Assembly: GCA_001304155.1 (NCBI GenBank)
Contig: LJUX01000010.1
Span: forward strand, 1-34,011
Direction: 5' to 3'
Length of the DNA stretch: 34,011 nt
From: a candidate division Zixibacteria bacterium SM23_73_3
Lineage (GTDB): Bacteria; Zixibacteria; MSB-5A5; SM1-73
The notes beneath the pieces are model-generated. The model did no database searches. It saw nothing but the letters and a program-made list of their open reading frames with translations, and had not been told where the DNA came from. Position numbers and translations under genes: made by a program. Below are positions 24,065-31,601 of this stretch, piece by piece (position 1 is the first letter of the stretch; each line of letters opens with the position of its first letter).

Positions 24065-25927
24065 ATGCAGGCTTCCTTTTCCAAATTGCTGATTGTTTTT
24101 TTTCTCCTTTATTCCTTCTCATCTTTTAACATTTGTTCATCTGAAGAAGAACACGCCCCCCAAATCGCCAGTTACGAAATAGACGTAAAACTGGACACGC
24201 AGGAAAAAAAGCTTGGGGGAAAAGAAATTTTGACTTTCATAAATACTTCACACAAAAGTATAGATACGCTTTTTCTTCATCTTTACCCTAATGCTTTTCA
24301 GAGCAACACCACCACCTTGATGAAGGAAAGTGACTTTTCGGATAGAATTAAAAGAAGACCAAAATATCGTGGATTTATGAAGATCGAAATGGTGGGCATA
24401 AGCTTAGGTTCGGACTTAACGGATAAAAAGATAATCGATGAGACCATCATGAAATTACCCCTGCCAAATTCTTTACCTCCGCGGGGAAAAATAAAACTCG
24501 AAATTGGGTTTGAGGTTGAACTTCCCCGAATTTTTGTTCGCATGGGATATTATGGAGAGGATTTCATGATCAGCCAGTGGTTTCCCAAGATGGCGGTGTT
24601 AGGAGAAGATGGAAATTGGAATGCCCATCAGTATCACTTCAACGGTGAGTTTTTCGCCAACTTTGGAACGTATGATGTCTCCATCACAGTTCCCTTGGAA
24701 TATGTGATAGGTGCAACCGGTTGTCTGGTGAAGGAGTACAAGAATACTGATTCCACCAAAACCTTGGTTTTTCGCGCAGAGGATGTGCACGATTTTGCCT
24801 GGGCAGCAAGCCCGGATTATCAACTCTCCAAAAGGGTGGTAGATGGGATTGAGGTTAATTTCTTCTATAAGCCAGAACATGAAAAAGCTATGGATAGAAT
24901 CATGGATGATGCTGAGTTTGCCTTAAAGTATTACAATTCGTGCTTCGGGAAATATCATTATAACCATTTCACCATGGTGGACACCAAAATCGGCTTAGGC
25001 GGTGGTGCCATGGAATATCCCACGCTCATAACCATCTTTCCCTCCAGAGTGCCACCGGAGAACATACGGGCGGATGCGTTAATTGTTTTCCATGAGATCG
25101 CACACCAGTGGTGGTATGGCATGGTAGCATCCAATGAGTTCGAGGAAGCTTGGCTGGATGAAGGATTTGCCGTCTATTCTCAAAGAAGAGCTTTAGAGGA
25201 AAGGTTTGGGAAAAGAGCCAATTTGATAGACCTGTGGGGGATAAAGTTAAGTGATTTGGATTTTACCAGGCTGAGTTATTTTTTGGATCTACAAAGTGAT
25301 CCCATAGTTAAGAATTCCTGGGAGTTTCGAAATTATCTAAGTTATCGCGCCAACGTTTATTCCAAAACCTCACTGATCCTGGAAACTTTAAGAAACTACC
25401 TGGGCGAGGAAAGAATGGATGAGTTTTTAAAAGAGTATTTTCGAAGATATAAATTCAAACATCCGAAAACTCAAGATTTCATTCAGGTGGTTGGTGAATT
25501 CACAGGAGATAACCTGATCTTTGTATTAGAACAGTTGCTCTTTGGAACCGGCGTCTGCGACTACGAGGTGGCAAGCATAGAAAGCGTTCCTTTAGAAAAC
25601 GAAGATAAAAGGAGGCGATACAGAACCAGGGTAGAGGTGAGAAGATTGGGTGAGGTGGTCATACCAGTGGATGTGCTAATTGAGCTTGAAGATGGAGGGA
25701 GGATCAAGCACACATGGGATGGTAAAGAGAGATGGCACGAAATAGAGATCGAAACTGATTCAAAAATCAGATCGGCTGTCGTCGATCCAGAGAACAAGCT
25801 GGCTTTGGACATCAACGTTAATAACAACAGCCTGACTGCCAAATCTTGTGATTCGGTTATGATGAAATTATCCACTCAATGTCTTTTCTGGCTGGAAATC
25901 TGGATGCACTGGATAACCTGTTTGTAG
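24065..25927 (+). CDS. Exported M1 family metallopeptidase
   Basis: A gluzincin aminopeptidase-type protein of 620 residues. A signal peptide (LLIVFFLLYSFSSFNIC) leads to a beta-rich N-domain (about residues 30-260). The catalytic domain has GGGAMEYPT, the substrate-binding loop of the family, HEIAHQWWYG (His343, Glu344, His347) and the third ligand Glu366 in EAWLDEGFA, spaced exactly as HExxH-18-E. The C-terminus has a strand-rich part and ends in a short hydrophobic tail (CLFWLEIWMHWITCL) that may touch the membrane. Peptide trimming in the periplasm is the likely job. ATG 24065 has AGGAC just before it. The membrane-protein gene starts within 80 bp downstream and could be co-transcribed. 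Confidence 0.93.
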   Translation: MQASFSKLLIVFFLLYSFSSFNICSSEEEHAPQIASYEIDVKLDTQEKKLGGKEILTFINTSHKSIDTLFLHLYPNAFQSNTTTLMKESDFSDRIKRRPKYRGFMKIEMVGISLGSDLTDKKIIDETIMKLPLPNSLPPRGKIKLEIGFEVELPRIFVRMGYYGEDFMISQWFPKMAVLGEDGNWNAHQYHFNGEFFANFGTYDVSITVPLEYVIGATGCLVKEYKNTDSTKTLVFRAEDVHDFAWAASPDYQLSKRVVDGIEVNFFYKPEHEKAMDRIMDDAEFALKYYNSCFGKYHYNHFTMVDTKIGLGGGAMEYPTLITIFPSRVPPENIRADALIVFHEIAHQWWYGMVASNEFEEAWLDEGFAVYSQRRALEERFGKRANLIDLWGIKLSDLDFTRLSYFLDLQSDPIVKNSWEFRNYLSYRANVYSKTSLILETLRNYLGEERMDEFLKEYFRRYKFKHPKTQDFIQVVGEFTGDNLIFVLEQLLFGTGVCDYEVASIESVPLENEDKRRRYRTRVEVRRLGEVVIPVDVLIELEDGGRIKHTWDGKERWHEIEIETDSKIRSAVVDPENKLALDINVNNNSLTAKSCDSVMMKLSTQCLFWLEIWMHWITCL

Positions 25928-25970
25928 AAACGACTGAAAGGAAAGATGAGGATCCGAAACCCCTCATCGG

Positions 25971-26918
25971 ATGGTTTCGAACAAAAGGTTTCAAAAAAGG
26001 ATTATGAGAATCATCTTAACTTCGTTCGTAGAGGGCATAAGCAATGTCTGGGCAAATAGGTTCTTAATCGGAATGATGTTTCTTTTTAGACTTGTCTTCT
26101 CTTTGATCTTGCTTTCCCCATTATATCTCATGTTCTCAGCAAGTTTTGCCACAAACGTCAAAGCTTCAAATTTTCTCACCTGGTTTGACCTTTCTCTTTT
26201 TATTGATTTCGTTTACCACTGGAGAAAAACTCTATCCGTCTATTTTCTTATGTTTATCCTGGTCTGTGGTCTGGCAATGCTTGTCTTCATTTTTCTTTCC
26301 GGAGGATTCTGGGGAACGTTGCGTGATTTAATCAAAAACAGAGAACAAAATTCAAAGATGGAAATATTCTTCGGCTACTGCGGAAAATACTTCTGGGGAA
26401 TGTTTAAGATATCACTGTTTATGATAGTTCTCTATTTTATTGCTCTTTTTCTTTTTTTGTTTCTTTCCGTTATTCTCAGCTCCATAACAGGAGAAGCCAG
26501 CTGGTGGGAGATAACCTCCTGGCACATGGTGGTAAAGTTTTTGATAGCTATCATTTTGTTTTTTCTGGTGAATATGAGCGGTGACTATCTCAGAATATTT
26601 CTTGTTGAAAATTTTGGCGAGCGCTTCTTCGGTGTTGTGGGCAAAACTTTTAGATTTCTGTTGACAAACCTTCTTAAGACTTTAAGTTTGTATTACCTTT
26701 TGAGTATAGTTTTAGTTGTGATTATTTTCGTCTATTTGCAGATATATGGAATTATGAATGGAATGCCGCAAACAGGTTTTTTCATTTTTCTTATTTTTAT
26801 GGTTCAACAAATTTTTGTCGTGTTTAGGTCTTTTTACCGACTGGTCTTCTATTCTTCTCAGCTGGTCTTGCATGATAAGATTTCCAATAAGGAAGCCTGT
26901 GTTCTTGAGGCGAAGTAG
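25971..26918 (+). CDS. Six-helix integral membrane protein, function unknown
   Basis: I do not recognise this family. The protein has about six hydrophobic stretches, for example LIGMMFLFRLVFSLILLSPLYLMF, FLMFILVCGLAMLVFIFLSGGFW, ISLFMIVLYFIALFLFLFLSVIL, KFLIAIILFFLVNM, LLSIVLVVIIFVYLQ and FIFLIFMVQQIFVVF. GFWGTLRDLI and GDYLRIFLVENFGERFFGVVGKTFRF lie between them. The layout recalls DUF-type permease-like proteins without ATPase partners. The start could be ATG 25971 or ATG 26004 (MRIILTSF), the latter with AAGG three bases upstream and a more natural N-terminus. It lies 43 bp after the M1 peptidase gene and is probably in the same transcript. Confidence 0.75.
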   Translation: MVSNKRFQKRIMRIILTSFVEGISNVWANRFLIGMMFLFRLVFSLILLSPLYLMFSASFATNVKASNFLTWFDLSLFIDFVYHWRKTLSVYFLMFILVCGLAMLVFIFLSGGFWGTLRDLIKNREQNSKMEIFFGYCGKYFWGMFKISLFMIVLYFIALFLFLFLSVILSSITGEASWWEITSWHMVVKFLIAIILFFLVNMSGDYLRIFLVENFGERFFGVVGKTFRFLLTNLLKTLSLYYLLSIVLVVIIFVYLQIYGIMNGMPQTGFFIFLIFMVQQIFVVFRSFYRLVFYSSQLVLHDKISNKEACVLEAK

Positions 26919-26978
26919 TTTTACAATCTTATGGCATTTACTTGTTGGCAGGGCTAAGTGCTCTTTGCTTCGACCCTG

Positions 26979-27024
26979 GCGATAACTTATCGCATCTCTA
27001 TAGGGGCGGGAATTCATCCCGTCC
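26979..27024. repeat. Double palindrome repeat
   Basis: GCGATAA-C-TTATCGC (26979-26993) is followed by GGGCGGGA (27004-27011) with TCCCGTCC (27017-27024). It lies in the 204-bp gap before the MBL-fold gene, and has the same flavour as the other dispersed palindromes in the window. Confidence 0.55.
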
Positions 27025-27122
27025 AAAGCAGTTGTTTTTCACCGAGCTCTTCATGAGTGGTCGAAACAGATCTTTGGATGGGGGAATAAAAAGACGTTAA
27101 CCTAAACAAAAAGGAGTGAAAG

Positions 27123-27821
27123 ATGGCAGGAAAAAATGAAGTAACCATCAAGTGGCTGGGGCATAGTTCTTTTCTTATCTCGCTGGGTGATGCTCTAAAA
27201 ATAGTGGCGGACCCGTTTGATAGCAGTGTAGGTTATCCCATGCCGGATGAGACGGCAGATATATGTATGGTTTCGCATGATCACTTCGATCATAACTGCG
27301 TCTCTGCGATCAAGGGGAATCCGGAGGTGGTCAAAGGAACGGGAGAGAAGGAGGCAAAAGGTATAAAGTTCAAAGGCGTAGCCTCCTTCCATGACGAAAA
27401 GGGAGGTAGTGAAAGAGGGGAAAATACGATCTTCGTCTGGGAATGGGGAGGAATCAGGTTTGCTCATGTGGGAGATCTGGGAATTGATCTTTCAGATTTC
27501 CAGGTTAAGGAAATTGGAGCGGTGGATGTTCTTTTCGTGCCCACCGGTGGATTTTACACCATTGATGCCGCCAGTGCCACAAAGATTGTTGCCAGCTTAA
27601 ACCCAAAGGTGGTCATCCCCATGCACTACAAGATGCCCTTTATGGGAGAGAACTTTCCTATCGCCCCGGTGGATGAGTTTTTGAAAGGAAAAGATAACGT
27701 GGTTAAGGTGGACGGGAATTCTGTAAGGTTTACCAAGGATAGACTGCCGGAAAACACAACCATTTATGTCTTGCAATACAGATTAGATCGAATTAGTAGC
27801 TCAGGGGAGAAGCAAGATTAG
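27123..27821 (+). CDS. MBL-fold metal-dependent hydrolase (UPF0173-like)
   Basis: A metallo-beta-lactamase-fold protein of 232 residues. It has the metal motif SHDHFDH (His52, His54, Asp56, His57), a later histidine in ASFHDEKGG, VGDLG as the bridging aspartate segment and IPMHYK as the final histidine. An early KWLGHSSFLI strand matches the UPF0173/UlaG-like branch. It lacks a signal peptide and would be cytoplasmic. Family members hydrolyse phosphoester or lactone bonds, but the substrate here is unknown. ATG 27123 has AGGAG seven bases upstream. It stands alone between repeat-bearing gaps, with no partner gene that names its role. Confidence 0.9.
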   Translation: MAGKNEVTIKWLGHSSFLISLGDALKIVADPFDSSVGYPMPDETADICMVSHDHFDHNCVSAIKGNPEVVKGTGEKEAKGIKFKGVASFHDEKGGSERGENTIFVWEWGGIRFAHVGDLGIDLSDFQVKEIGAVDVLFVPTGGFYTIDAASATKIVASLNPKVVIPMHYKMPFMGENFPIAPVDEFLKGKDNVVKVDGNSVRFTKDRLPENTTIYVLQYRLDRISSSGEKQD

Positions 27822-27968
27822 TAAACCCATCGAGAAACCAAACCGTAAACTAAACTGAGACCACACTTTTTCTCGTCTGCGTATCTTTGTTTTAGCTATG
27901 AAATCTCAGTCCGTGATCGAGACGGGCGACGTCAATAGTCACTTTTTCACCAGTGCGGTGAGTGTAAC

Positions 27969-27989
27969 GGAGGATAGTTGTTATCCTCC
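27969..27989. terminator. Hairpin in the gap after the MBL-fold gene
   Basis: GGAGGATA (27969-27976) pairs with TATCCTCC (27982-27989) across a five-base loop. It has no T-run, so it is either a weak terminator or another dispersed hairpin. Confidence 0.35.
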
Positions 27990-28042
27990 CTCGCCAAACC
28001 TTGAATTTTAAACCTTAAACCTGATACTCTCAAGGATTGAAT

Positions 28043-28777
28043 ATGCCGCTTAAATTAGAAGAGATGAACTGGATGGAGTTTGGTGAGCTGGTCCCCAAAA
28101 AGATCAACACAGTTTTGCTTCCGGTGGGCACCATCGAGGCTCATGGCGTGACCAATCTGGGAACGGATGTCTTCATCCCTTTGTTCATCTGTGAAAAGAT
28201 TGCCGACGATTTAAAAGCTATCATCGCTCCGCCAATATATTATGGAATTACCAGGACTCTCTATTCTTATCCTGGTTCTCTAACCGTGAGTTCATCAACC
28301 TTTGAGAGCTACGTCACCGAGATAATGCTCTCTTTAGCAGAGAAAGGTTTCTCCCGGGTTCTGGTGATCAATGGACATGGTGGACACTTCACCGAATTGA
28401 AAAACGCCGCTATGAGAATTCACCGAGAGAGGGAGGCGAAGGTGGCGGTGATTCACTGGTGGATTCTGTGTGAGGAACTGACCAGAAAGTTTTTCGGTCA
28501 AACCGGTGGACACGCCGGGCTGGATGAAAATGCGGCGATTCTGGCGGCAAACTCCAAGCTTGTAAAAAAGAGGAGATATAAGAAAGATATGGTTTTCCAG
28601 GTACAAAACGGCATGTATTGTCTTCCCGCCCCCGGTTCTATCATGATCTATAAGGAGGGCGAAGGTTTTCCCGAATTCGATCAGAAAAAAGCAAAATCGT
28701 ACATGAATAAGGTGACCAAGAAAATTAAAGAAGAGATTCTGAATCTATTCGACAGATGGGAGAAGCTTAAAGAGTAA
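28043..28777 (+). CDS. Creatininase-family amidohydrolase
   Basis: A creatininase/MftE-type metal-dependent amidohydrolase of 244 residues. Metal-binding segments are GTIEAHG (Glu32, His34), GTDVFIP (Asp42) and the characteristic NGHGGH (His112, His115). The late ligand loop reads GGHAGLDENAA (His157) where most members have GHAGExET, so the usual first Glu is Leu160 and Asp161 or Glu162 must stand in. Substrates in the family range from creatinine to peptides and pterin-like amides, and none can be chosen here. ATG 28043 has AAGG seven bases before it; an earlier TTG (28037) overlaps that spacing. The next gap contains two repeat hairpins. Confidence 0.9.
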   Translation: MPLKLEEMNWMEFGELVPKKINTVLLPVGTIEAHGVTNLGTDVFIPLFICEKIADDLKAIIAPPIYYGITRTLYSYPGSLTVSSSTFESYVTEIMLSLAEKGFSRVLVINGHGGHFTELKNAAMRIHREREAKVAVIHWWILCEELTRKFFGQTGGHAGLDENAAILAANSKLVKKRRYKKDMVFQVQNGMYCLPAPGSIMIYKEGEGFPEFDQKKAKSYMNKVTKKIKEEILNLFDRWEKLKE

Positions 28778-28790
28778 TTGGATTCACTGT

Positions 28791-28862
28791 GGTCGGGCAA
28801 AGGTGCCCGATCTACGGAAGCTAATTATTCACGATATCGTAGGCAGGGCTCCCAGCCCTGCC
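28791..28862. repeat. Two adjacent repeat hairpins after the creatininase gene
   Basis: GGTCGGGCA (28791-28799) pairs with TGCCCGATC (28804-28812) with one G-U pair, and GGCAGGGCT (28842-28850) pairs perfectly with AGCCCTGCC (28854-28862). An A/T-rich tract follows the second, so it could also terminate transcription. A 74-codon frame spanning 28803-29027 is a read-through of these repeats, not a gene. Confidence 0.6.
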
Positions 28863-29059
28863 AATGATAATTTTTTAAAACTGTTAAAACATGAAGGAAA
28901 AGAATTGTTGAAAAAATCAGGCTTATACGCAGGTGAGAGTTCTTTAATCAGGGCGAGCCTTTTGGTGTACGGTGATGTAACAAACAGTAAGGATTATCTG
29001 TGCATCAAAGAGTCCATCTTGATTTAAAAGGAAACTTTATGATAAAGGAGATGAGCGAT

Positions 29060-29575
29060 ATGAACGTTTTCGATGCAATAAAACTCAGACGAAGTATCAG
29101 AAGTTTTGAAGATAAACCTATCGAGGAGGAAAAACTCTTACGTGTTCTTGAGGCAGGAAGATTGGCCCCCTCTGCCAAAAATCGCCAGGAATGGAGATAT
29201 GTGGTGGTCAAAAACAAAGAACTACGGAGAAAGATTGCAGTGGCGTCAAACAATCAATATTTCATCGCCGAGGCACCGGTGGTCATTGTGGGATGTGCCA
29301 CCATGGTAGACTATGTCCTCTCCGGCGGTCAGCCAGCCTATACCATAGATGTGACCATCTCCATGGATCATATGACCCTTCAGGCAGTGGAAGAGGGATT
29401 GGGAACCTGCTGGATCGGATCATACAAAGAGAATGAGGTAAGAAAGATTCTGAATATCCCCCAGGAGATGAGAGTGGTGGAGATCATGCCGCTAGGGTAT
29501 CCTAAGTTTTTGCCTGATCCAAAGCCCAGAAAAAAACTGGAGGAGATAGCCTTTTACGACACATATAAGGAGTAA
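29060..29575 (+). CDS. Nitroreductase family protein
   Basis: An FMN-dependent oxidoreductase of the nitroreductase fold. It has the N-terminal AIKLRRSIRSFEDKPI (flavin phosphate-binding arginines), RLAPSAKNRQEWRYVVV, IDVTISMDHMTLQAVEEGLGTCWIG and the C-terminal LGYPKFLPDPKPRKKLEEI. About 172 residues is normal for the short subgroup. Substrates and electron donor (NADH or NADPH) are not predictable. Three in-frame ATGs compete: 29039 (AAGGA six bases before), 29051 and 29060 (AAAGGAG nine bases before). The last is chosen because the family begins at MNVFDAIKLRRS. No operon partner is evident. Confidence 0.92.
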   Translation: MNVFDAIKLRRSIRSFEDKPIEEEKLLRVLEAGRLAPSAKNRQEWRYVVVKNKELRRKIAVASNNQYFIAEAPVVIVGCATMVDYVLSGGQPAYTIDVTISMDHMTLQAVEEGLGTCWIGSYKENEVRKILNIPQEMRVVEIMPLGYPKFLPDPKPRKKLEEIAFYDTYKE

Positions 29576-29921
29576 CCTGCACAAAAAATTTAAAGCACCG
29601 AACAATATTTGTGCAAGTAAGAATGTAAAAACCTTGACTTAAGCTTTAACTAAACAGTATATCTTGTTGTAACATTGCCACTTACCGAAAGAGTGGGTGA
29701 CTTTGTTTTTATGGCATAGTCCTTGCTTTTTATATGTCAAGGAATGGTGTAGAATGTTAATGAAAATTAAATGTTGATGTTTTTTTATACAAAACAGTGG
29801 CAATTGTGTTATGAATTATCTTGATAGCTTTCCACCTCTTTTTGATTGACTAATTATTTGGAATTGATTAGATTTGATCAAAATTGTGAAGTATTAAGGT
29901 CATCAAAAAGAGGAGGGAAAG
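29576..29921 (+). promoter_or_regulatory. Intergenic region with a candidate promoter for the barrel-like protein
   Basis: TTGACT (29634-29639) is followed after 18 bases by TATATC (29658-29663). If used, it would give a leader of about 250 bases before ATG 29922. The gene has a strong ribosome site, GAGGAGGG, just upstream. No other feature is supported in this 346-bp gap. Confidence 0.35.
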
Positions 29922-30716
29922 ATGACAAACAGAACAGGAAAATTAATTTTACTTTTATTCGTTATGTTTAATACATCTATATTTGCCCAGCAAGCCCAGA
30001 CGGTCACTAAAGCTTCGCAGGTCACCCCACTTCAGCCCCGCAGGCTGATTGACTGTCCCACAGCCGGTCTTCTGCCGCGAGCAAGCTTTGATTTCGATAT
30101 CAAGATATATCCTGAAGGTGGAGTGATATTTGGCTTGGACATCGGATTGATGAGAAGATTTATGGTGGGCATGTCCTTTGGAGGGGAAAACGTGATTGGT
30201 GAGGGGGATCCGGATTGGAATCCCAGAATAGAATTTGCCGCCAAGTATAGATTGGTCAATGAAAGCTGGTCTCTTCCCGCTTTAGTGATTGGATATGACT
30301 CTCAAGGTGACGGAGCTTATGACGATAGCTTAGACAGATACGTATATAAGTCAAAAGGTTTTTATGCGGTAATGAGCAAAGGCTACGCCATGGGCGAAGT
30401 ACCTATCGGATTTCACGGGGGAGCAAATTATAGTCTGGAAAATGATGATGAGGACAAAGACATCTCCCTCTTTTTTGGAGCAGATCTTAGGTTTGGTGAG
30501 AATCTGGGGGTGGTAGCAGAGTACGACCTGGGCACAAATGATGATAAAGCCAAAGAGCTTTTCGGTAAAGGACACGGATATTTGAATATAGGAATCCAGT
30601 GGATTTTCTCGGAGAGATTGTTTTTGCAGTTCAACCTGAAAAACTTACTACTCAATCGAAAAGATGCGAGCACCTGGGGGAGAGGGTTCAGGATCGTTTA
30701 TTTTGAGTCGTTCTAA
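29922..30716 (+). CDS. Exported probable beta-barrel outer-membrane protein
   Basis: The family is not recognised with confidence. A 264-residue protein with an N-terminal signal sequence (LILLLFVMFNTSIFAQQ, cleavage probably after FAQ). A region RLIDCPTAGLLPRASFDFDIKIYPEGG recalls the start of YjbH-like porin-type domains. After it, alternating hydrophobic/polar strands (MVGMSFGGENV, IEFAAKYRLV, LFFGADLRFGENLGVVAEYDLG, YLNIGIQWIF, LFLQFNLKNLL) suggest a small outer-membrane barrel. The last residues RIVYFESF end in Phe, as barrels do. It has one cysteine in the mature part. Strong Shine-Dalgarno GAGGAGGG. Role unknown. Confidence 0.7.
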   Translation: MTNRTGKLILLLFVMFNTSIFAQQAQTVTKASQVTPLQPRRLIDCPTAGLLPRASFDFDIKIYPEGGVIFGLDIGLMRRFMVGMSFGGENVIGEGDPDWNPRIEFAAKYRLVNESWSLPALVIGYDSQGDGAYDDSLDRYVYKSKGFYAVMSKGYAMGEVPIGFHGGANYSLENDDEDKDISLFFGADLRFGENLGVVAEYDLGTNDDKAKELFGKGHGYLNIGIQWIFSERLFLQFNLKNLLLNRKDASTWGRGFRIVYFESF

Positions 30717-30852
30717 TAGGTGGCAAATAGCTTACTTTCGACTGTCGGAAAAAATAGTTTTGAACTCAAAATCGTCCATTTAGACAGAGGTCGTTAAAAA
30801 GCAACACGAAATTTTTCGCAGGCTACCAATCAAGGTTAAAAAGAGGTAGCTA

Positions 30853-30866
30853 CAACCTTCAGGTTG
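30853..30866. repeat. Short hairpin CAACCT-TC-AGGTTG
   Basis: A tight six-base stem around TC, in the 254-bp gap before the lipoprotein gene; the flanks GTAGCTA and CGTTA extend it imperfectly. It resembles the other dispersed palindromes. Confidence 0.4.
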
Positions 30867-30970
30867 CGTTATTTGTCCGATAACACGTAAGTATTATGAT
30901 GGATGCAAATACACAGGCAGCATGCTTTTCAAAAAGACCATATAGACTATTGATGAGGTGATAGCAAAAG

Positions 30971-31516
30971 ATGAAGAAAAAACTTGTTCTTTTGGGTATA
31001 CTTCTGGTGATTTTAGCAATAATGGGGATCGGATGTTACACCATCCTCACCCACCCTCGAGTTGAAGGGGAGGAGGGAGAGGCAATAGAGCACACTGGGC
31101 GTTACTACCGGGAGCACTGCACCGACTGCCACGGGGATTATCACAGCTACCCGTACGGATTTTATTATGGTTACTATCCAGATTATTATTGGAACTATCC
31201 TCGCTGGGGACGCTATTATGCCTATCCCTGGTGGTGGGATCGGTATTGGTGGGATGACGATTACTATTATTATGATGATGAAGAGTATGAACCTGAGAGT
31301 GCAGAAAAAGCAGAAAGGAGAAGGGGATTGATGCCTCCCTACGTTCGTCCTGAGGCAAGCACTTCAGTGCCCTATGTCAACCCCAATCCCACAAAGGGGA
31401 CAGAATCGCAGGAGATAAAAAACAAGCCCAAACCTATAAAGATAGAGACACAACAGGAACAAAAGAAAGAAGAAAAACCCAAAGAGAAAAAAGCCAAGAG
31501 GCGCAGAACAGAGTAG
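30971..31516 (+). CDS. Tyr/Trp-rich lipoprotein with a CxxCH motif
   Basis: A 181-residue exported protein. The signal sequence VLLGILLVILAIMGIGC ends in a cysteine at position 22, consistent with lipid attachment, although Ile-Gly before it is atypical of a lipobox. A single CTDCH motif (residues 50-54) could bind a c-type heme or a metal. It is followed by some 50 residues packed with Tyr, Trp, Asp and Gly (HSYPYGFYYGYYPDYYWNY, WWWDRYWWDDDYYYY), then a Glu/Lys-rich low-complexity tail ending KAKRRRTE. I do not recognise the family. The PorV-like gene follows at 86 bp, so an envelope role is likely. The composition suggests aromatic stacking or redox relay, which is inference. No other cytochrome gene is visible in the window. 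Confidence 0.75.
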   Translation: MKKKLVLLGILLVILAIMGIGCYTILTHPRVEGEEGEAIEHTGRYYREHCTDCHGDYHSYPYGFYYGYYPDYYWNYPRWGRYYAYPWWWDRYWWDDDYYYYDDEEYEPESAEKAERRRGLMPPYVRPEASTSVPYVNPNPTKGTESQEIKNKPKPIKIETQQEQKKEEKPKEKKAKRRRTE

Positions 31517-31601
31517 ACCAAATTTAACTGATTTCTCTGGCTAATATAATCGAGGATGAAAATTAGGTAGTTCAAATGGATTACGGTTAGAGGTGAGATT
31601 T

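Noticed and set aside
25860-26010. Frameshift between the M1 peptidase end and the membrane protein
   Set aside because: The peptidase ends in a plausible short hydrophobic tail and the next protein has its own start; no homologous continuity across the junction is seen.
28803-29027. 74-codon frame between the creatininase and nitroreductase genes
   Set aside because: Its first part is a translation of two repeat hairpins, and it has no ribosome site.
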